From positions 30,654 through 94,653 of the forward strand of contig SFHC01000007.1 in assembly GCA_004555725.1 (NCBI GenBank): a DNA stretch of 64,000 bases, written 5' to 3'. Made by a program: the position numbers and the translations under genes. This document shows, one piece after another, positions 59,980 to 64,000 of this stretch. Within the stretch, counting starts at the first letter, position 1, and every line of letters starts with the position of its first letter. This DNA comes from [Eubacterium] saphenum. Its GTDB lineage: Bacteria; Bacillota; Clostridia; Peptostreptococcales; Anaerovoracaceae. Below the pieces are notes generated by a model. That model saw only the letters and a program-made list of their open reading frames with translations. It was not told the DNA's origin and searched no databases.

Positions 59980-60099
59980 CAAAATGAAAACAGCAAGGCA
60001 GAAACTGCGTTGCTGTGCCGTGCAATTGTTTCAGACCCGCGCCGATAGTCAGGTGCAGATCTATTTAGAAGGAGGATTCGCATAGCAACCCTCCAATAT
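59980..60099 (-). promoter_or_regulatory. Structured leader with terminator: candidate riboswitch or attenuator
   Basis: The leader runs from about 60099 to the gene at 59946. Its 5' end folds as GGAGG/CCTCC (60071-60094). Its 3' end is an intrinsic terminator: on the minus strand CAGCAACGCAG pairs with CTGCCTTGCTG (59991-60015) and is followed by TTTTCATTTTG. GTTGCT in the 5' hairpin is complementary to AGCAAC in the terminator arm, which would allow switching. I could not match it to a known riboswitch class. Confidence 0.55.
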
Positions 60100-60105
60100 G
60101 CCCAC

Positions 60106-60134
60106 ATTGTAACATAGATTCCGGAAAATGTGAA
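60106..60134 (-). promoter_or_regulatory. Promoter of the PASTA/NlpC-like gene
   Basis: On the minus strand TTCACA (60134-60129), 17 bp, TACAAT (60111-60106), each one base from consensus. It sets the start of the structured leader. Confidence 0.7.
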
Positions 60135-60256
60135 GGATTGCTAAGAAATGGTTAAGAAAAGCTAAAGAAATATCGCTTGGAGAAAATTGTATAGAACAAT
60201 GAAAAACGCTGCATATTTATGTTATGATGATATAACCAAATGAGAGGAGGACGGCA

Positions 60257-61531
60257 ATGGAAAAAAAGCCATTCATTACTTTAGATAAAGCAAAGGAAAT
60301 CGCGGAGCAGTATCCGACTCCGTATTATGTGTACGATGAAGCAGGGATCCGGAAAAACGCGGAAAATGTATACCAGGCATTCTCTTGGAATAAGGGATTT
60401 CGGGAATATTTTGCCGTAAAAGCGACGCCGAACCCGTTCATTCTGCAGATTCTCAGCGAATACGGGTGCGGATGCGACTGCTCGTCTATGGCTGAGCTGA
60501 TGCTGTCTGACGCCTGTGGAATCAACGGAAAGAAGATCATGTTCAGTTCCAACGACACGCCGACCGAGGAATATCGATATGCAGACCAGCTCGGCGCGAT
60601 CATCAATCTGGACGATTATTCCGATGTAAAAATTCTGGAAAAAACCCTCGGACACGTTCCGGAGACGATCTGCTGCCGCTACAATCCGGGCGGCGTTTTC
60701 CAGATGAGCAACGGCATCATGGATAACCCGGGAGACGCAAAATACGGCATGAGCGAAGAACAGATGACCGAGGCGTTCCGCGAACTGAAGAGCAAGGGCG
60801 CAGAGCATTTTGGCATTCACGCATTTCTCGCGAGCAATACGGTTACAAATGATTACTATCCGCAGCTTGCAGAAGAACTGTTCTCCCTGGCTGTTCGCCT
60901 GAAAAAGAAGCTGGACATTGATATCCGTTTTATCAACCTGTCCGGCGGTGTAGGGGTTGCGTATAAACCGGACCAGACCCCGAACGATATTTTTAAGATC
61001 GGGGAGGGTGTGCATCAGGTTTATGACCAGATCCTGAAACCGGAAGGAATGGACGATATCGCAATCTACACGGAAATGGGCCGTTTCATGCTTGGGCCTT
61101 ACGGCGCCCTGGTGACCAAGGCCGTTCATGAGAAAAAAACGTATAAGGATTATATCGGCTGCGATGCCTGTGCGTCCAACCTCATGCGCCCGATGATGTA
61201 CGGCGCGTATCACCACATCACTGTACTGGGAAAAGAAGACCAGCCGTGCGATCACGTCTACGATGTCACCGGCGCCCTCTGCGAGAACAGCGACAAATTC
61301 GCTGTCGACAGGAAACTGCCGAAAATCAGCCTTGGCGATTACCTGTATATTCATGACACAGGCGCCCACGGCCATTCTATGGGCTATCAGTATAACGGGC
61401 GCCTGCGCTCCGCAGAAATTCTGCTCCATCCGGACGGGAGCTTCGACATGATCCGCCGTGCAGAGACCACCGACGACTATTTTGCGACCCTGGATTTCTG
61501 CGAAGTTGGAAAGAAGCTGCTGAAGCAGTAA
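60257..61531 (+). CDS. lysA: Diaminopimelate decarboxylase family protein
   Basis: A 424-residue fold-type III PLP enzyme. GAGAGGAGGACGGCA precedes the ATG. EYFAVKATPNPFIL holds the Schiff-base Lys, GCGCDCSSMAELMLSD the following turn, FINLSGGVGVAYKP the glycine-rich PLP-phosphate loop, YTEMGRFMLGPYG the E-x-G-R block, and VTGALCENSDKFA the Cys-Glu pair from the neighbouring subunit. This fits LysA, which makes lysine from meso-diaminopimelate. The family also includes other amino-acid decarboxylases, so the substrate is likely rather than proven. It is a single gene ending at a bidirectional terminator. Confidence 0.87.
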   Translation: MEKKPFITLDKAKEIAEQYPTPYYVYDEAGIRKNAENVYQAFSWNKGFREYFAVKATPNPFILQILSEYGCGCDCSSMAELMLSDACGINGKKIMFSSNDTPTEEYRYADQLGAIINLDDYSDVKILEKTLGHVPETICCRYNPGGVFQMSNGIMDNPGDAKYGMSEEQMTEAFRELKSKGAEHFGIHAFLASNTVTNDYYPQLAEELFSLAVRLKKKLDIDIRFINLSGGVGVAYKPDQTPNDIFKIGEGVHQVYDQILKPEGMDDIAIYTEMGRFMLGPYGALVTKAVHEKKTYKDYIGCDACASNLMRPMMYGAYHHITVLGKEDQPCDHVYDVTGALCENSDKFAVDRKLPKISLGDYLYIHDTGAHGHSMGYQYNGRLRSAEILLHPDGSFDMIRRAETTDDYFATLDFCEVGKKLLKQ

Positions 61532-61561
61532 TCTGGAGGCCTCTGTCCACAGGGAAAACAA

Positions 61562-61600
61562 AATCCGGGAACCGTTGAAATGATCAATGGTTCCCGGATT
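61562..61600. terminator. Bidirectional terminator between lysA and the tRNA
   Basis: AATCCGGGAACC and GGTTCCCGGATT form a perfect 12-bp stem. T-rich sequence follows on the minus side (TTTTGTTTTCC) and, less strongly, on the plus side. Confidence 0.8.
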
Positions 61601-61609
61601 GTATTCTAA

Positions 61610-61682
61610 TGGTCTGTGCGGGGCTCGAACCCACGACATCCTGGTTGTGACCCAGGTGCTCTCCCAGCTGAGCTAACAGACC
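61610..61682 (-). tRNA. tRNA-Val (anticodon CAC)
   Basis: On the minus strand the acceptor GGTCTGT pairs with ACAGACC. The D-arm is GCTC-AGCTGGGA-GAGC. The anticodon stem CCTGG/CCAGG encloses GTCACAA, giving CAC. The T-arm is GTGGG-TTCGAGC-CCCGC. The discriminator is A and CCA is not encoded. Confidence 0.92.
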
Positions 61683-61882
61683 AGACATTATATTTTCTTC
61701 ACATGACAGGCAATTCCCGGATTTCCAGGTAATTCGGAGAGTTTGCAGACTGCTGAGCTGCACTTTACCGATTCTTTTCAACCACTCAACCACCTGCCCG
61801 ACTATTATAGCACAAAAAAGGAAAATAAAAAACCATGTCCATGCAAAACAGTGTGCTGTTCAGCATATCCATGGTTAAATGC

Positions 61883-61958
61883 TGGTGACCCGTATTGGAC
61901 TTGAACCAATGACCTCCTGGTTGTCACCCAGACGCTCTCCCAGCTGAGCTAACGGATC
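61883..61958 (-). tRNA. tRNA-Val (anticodon GAC)
   Basis: On the minus strand the acceptor GATCCGT pairs with ACGGGTC (one G-U). The D-arm is GCTC-AGCTGGGA-GAGC. The anticodon loop GTGACAA gives GAC. The T-arm is ATTGG-TTCAAGT-CCAAT. CCA is encoded after discriminator A. The body closely resembles the CAC tRNA 200 bp away. Confidence 0.92.
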
Positions 61959-62268
61959 AGAAATTATGAATGGTCTGCGCACAGAAGTGCGTTGCTACTA
62001 GATGAGTATAGCATAGGAAAATAGAAATTGCACGATGTATTTTATTTAGGACACGCCACGTTGTGATATCTGATTTCCATGATAATTGATTTTTGTATTA
62101 CATAGTATGTCTCGGTCGTCCTATATTGCACCGACTTAAACGTTTTGTCCGGGAGCCGCCTGCTTCAGCGTTCTATGGATAATCCCGGGATGCTTTGTTC
62201 CTGATTACAAGGTTTATTGATCGAATCTTTCGCTGTCGTGAAAATTATATGAAAATATATATATATTA

Positions 62269-62296
62269 TTGTACTTCGATCAGTTGTGACTATAAT
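62269..62296 (+). promoter_or_regulatory. Probable promoter of the bile salt hydrolase gene
   Basis: A perfect TATAAT (62291-62296) with a weak TTGTAC 16 bp upstream. The 61959-62268 gap otherwise shows nothing beyond AT-rich DNA. Confidence 0.45.
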
Positions 62297-62339
62297 ATCA
62301 CTTGAGAGAGACTTTCATACGCACAGGAGGTGTTCAACG

Positions 62340-63326
62340 ATGTGCACAGCAGCAACATACACAGGAAAAGATCACTATTTTGGAAGAAATCTGGATCTGG
62401 AATATTCCTATAACGAGCAGGTTACCATCATGCCGCGGACCTTTCCGCTGAAATTCCGCCACGCAGACACCCTGACCGAGCACTTTGCTATGATCGGCAT
62501 GGCCTATGTGGTAGGCGGTTATCCGCTGTATTATGATGCAACCAATGAGTGCGGCCTTTCCATGGCCGGTCTGAACTTCCCGGGGAATGCAGATTACAAG
62601 CCCCTGGACGAGGACGCCGATGACGGCGTTGTAAATATTACATCCTTTGAATTTATTCCGTGGATCCTCAGCCAGTGCAGCGACGTGTTCGACGCAAGAG
62701 CCTATCTGGACCGCATCAACCTGATCGATGAGAATTTCAGCGATCAGCTGCCGAATTCACCGCTTCACTGGATCATTGCCGACCAGAAATGTTCGATTGT
62801 GGTTGAGTGTGTCAAGGATGGCCTGAAGGTGTACGACAATCCGGTCGGTGTTATGACCAACAACCCGACCTTTGATTACCAGCTGTTCAATCTGAATAAC
62901 TACATGCAGGTATCAAAAGAACCGTCCCAGAATACCTTTGCGGATGGCCTGGAACTTGACCAGTACAGCCGCGGCATGGGCGGAATCGGCATCCCGGGTG
63001 ACCTCTCATCCGCGTCGCGTTTTGTCAAAGTGGCATTTACCAAGATGAACTCCCTGCCGACAGACACAGAGTCCGCCAGCATCAGCCAGTTCTTCCACAT
63101 CCTGGGCTCCGTTGACCAGCAGAAAGGCTGCGTCCACCTCGGCGGTGATAAGTACGAGTACACCATCTACTCCTCCTGCTGCAACATGGACCGCGGCATT
63201 TACTACTACACGACCTACGAGAATTCTCAGATTTCCGCCGTTGATATGAATAAGGAAGACCTCGATTCCGAACAGCTGATTACCTATCCGCTCATCGAGG
63301 GCCAGCAGATCCACTTCCAGAACTAG
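62340..63326 (+). CDS. bsh: Bile salt hydrolase (choloylglycine hydrolase)
   Basis: A 328-residue N-terminal-nucleophile hydrolase that removes glycine or taurine from conjugated bile acids. ATG 62340 follows CAGGAGGTGTTCAACG. Once Met is removed, Cys2 (MCTAATYTG) is the nucleophile. GRNLDLEYSYNEQV gives the active-site Arg and Asp, NECGLSMAGLNFPGNADY the Asn typical of bile salt rather than penicillin V acylases, VMTNNPTFDYQ another catalytic Asn and SSASRFVK the late Arg. No signal peptide is present, as expected for cytosolic BSH. It marks an intestinal lifestyle. Confidence 0.92.
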   Translation: MCTAATYTGKDHYFGRNLDLEYSYNEQVTIMPRTFPLKFRHADTLTEHFAMIGMAYVVGGYPLYYDATNECGLSMAGLNFPGNADYKPLDEDADDGVVNITSFEFIPWILSQCSDVFDARAYLDRINLIDENFSDQLPNSPLHWIIADQKCSIVVECVKDGLKVYDNPVGVMTNNPTFDYQLFNLNNYMQVSKEPSQNTFADGLELDQYSRGMGGIGIPGDLSSASRFVKVAFTKMNSLPTDTESASISQFFHILGSVDQQKGCVHLGGDKYEYTIYSSCCNMDRGIYYYTTYENSQISAVDMNKEDLDSEQLITYPLIEGQQIHFQN

Positions 63327-63368
63327 GGATCCTTTGGACAAAAAACAAACGAGCAAGGAATAACCCTC

Positions 63369-63407
63369 ACTGCAGCAGGTCTAGAAAGCAAACCCGCTGC
63401 AGTTTTT
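63369..63407 (+). terminator. Terminator after the bile salt hydrolase gene
   Basis: ACTGCAGCAGGT pairs with ACCCGCTGCAGT (one mismatch) and is followed by TTTTTCT. Confidence 0.85.
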
Positions 63408-64000
63408 CTATGCCTTGAACCAACACGACCCAAACCAGAGAAACGTACATAGATGTTTCTAAAAAAGTGCAATCGAGAACGGGAGAAAAAGATGAGAATA
63501 TTGTGCGCGGTGATATATGAAGCGAATAAACACAGAATATAAGAGGATAAAGCATAAATATATATAATTCTAAGATGGAAAATAATAAATATACTTAATA
63601 CGAGAGACAGATGATGATTTCTTGAACAGAAGCTATTTATCCATCTGGAAATTATACGCAGATTGAAATCCTGCGGTGTGTACAGATTTATGCATAGATG
63701 CACATTCTGCAATAATCCGGATAATAGCATAACCGTGATTATGTATTCAGAAGGCATCAAATGGCACATCTTTATGAACAGTAATTAACTGGAATTTTCT
63801 GTGATCACCCGTTATTAAAATGAGTAATTAATTACCTCACAAAATGGTTAAGAAATATATGGCGCGATGCGATAATTGCCAGAATACTTGAAATCTTATC
63901 GGGGGAGACCGTCCGAAAACTCCCCAACCTGGAACAATAACTAATATAGGTATTGCATACATCGCTTTCGCTGACATCCACTCCTTGTTAAAAGAGTTTT
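63408..64000. other. AT-rich end of window without recognised genes
   Basis: About 590 bp with no convincing coding region. A GGGGAG/CTCCCC hairpin lies at 63902-63925 near the edge and could be the start of a leader for a gene beyond the window. Confidence 0.5.

Noticed and set aside
59980..60099. Cyclic di-AMP (ydaO) riboswitch in the wall-protein leader
   Set aside because: The 5' hairpin is vaguely similar, but the conserved blocks such as the CAGCTAAC segment are missing.
61610..61682. tRNA-His on the plus strand (anticodon GTG)
   Set aside because: The D-arm and TTCGAGC T-loop consensus occur only on the minus strand, where the anticodon is CAC.

Overview
The window looks like the chromosome of an anaerobic, gut-dwelling member of the Bacillota, class Clostridia. 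Gram-positive signs are a dlt operon for teichoic-acid D-alanylation, AGGAGG-type ribosome sites, a methionine aminopeptidase with an N-terminal SEC-C zinc motif, a DinR/LexA-type SOS box and a tandem glycine riboswitch. A bile salt hydrolase, peptide and amino-acid uptake genes, a cysteine desulfidase-family enzyme and a double-cubane-type 2-hydroxyacyl-CoA dehydratase homologue point to amino-acid fermentation in an intestine. Genus cannot be fixed from the sequence alone.

Layout. 0.2-2 kb: a small membrane exporter and two class II aldolase-family genes. 2.1-4 kb: a glycine riboswitch with a terminator in front of an APC permease. 4-6.3 kb: aroE-aroK-aroD behind a short leader with its own terminator. 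6.6-11.2 kb: a CstA-family carrier and a MoxR ATPase/VWA pair. 11.5-15.2 kb: a LacI-type sensor fused to a GGDEF domain, a hypothetical gene and map. 15.4-21.8 kb: a nucleoside hydrolase-PadR fusion divergent from a second nucleoside hydrolase and a YnjBCD-like ABC transporter. 22-28.2 kb: YitT protein, MFS carrier, then umuC-yolD and rarA sharing one SOS box. 28.5-39.5 kb: NlpC/P60 hydrolase, cysteine desulfidase, acetyltransferase, Xaa-Pro peptidase, proline iminopeptidase, POT peptide carrier, ferredoxin-type aldo/keto reductase and MalY-type lyase. 39.5-46.7 kb: dltABCD plus a dltX-like gene, with a response regulator/kinase pair upstream. 47-51.3 kb: NCS2 purine permease and tex. 51.3-58.5 kb: few genes and most of the unexplained DNA. 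58.5-64 kb: PASTA/NlpC-like wall protein, lysA, two valine tRNAs and bile salt hydrolase.

The most unusual material is non-coding. Two arrays (51.5-52.3 and 57.8-58.3 kb) repeat a 102-bp unit made of a 13-bp palindrome (GTATACAGTATAC) and a 51-nt hairpin closed by GGACGCAG/CTGCGTCC. Three isolated intergenic elements (15.3, 23.1, 44.6 kb) share the same plan with GGACGGG/CCCGTCC arms around a GTATAC linker. Directly after the dehydratase gene, 53705-54192 has no convincing gene but can be closed by a perfect 10-bp long-range stem and holds many local helices and four copies of a CTTATGCTGG motif. It is a candidate large structured RNA. Several leaders also carry terminators between promoter and gene (glycine permease, aroE, MFS gene, PASTA/NlpC gene), so transcription attenuation appears common here.

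All calls come from reading the sequence and from family knowledge; no database or folding program was run.
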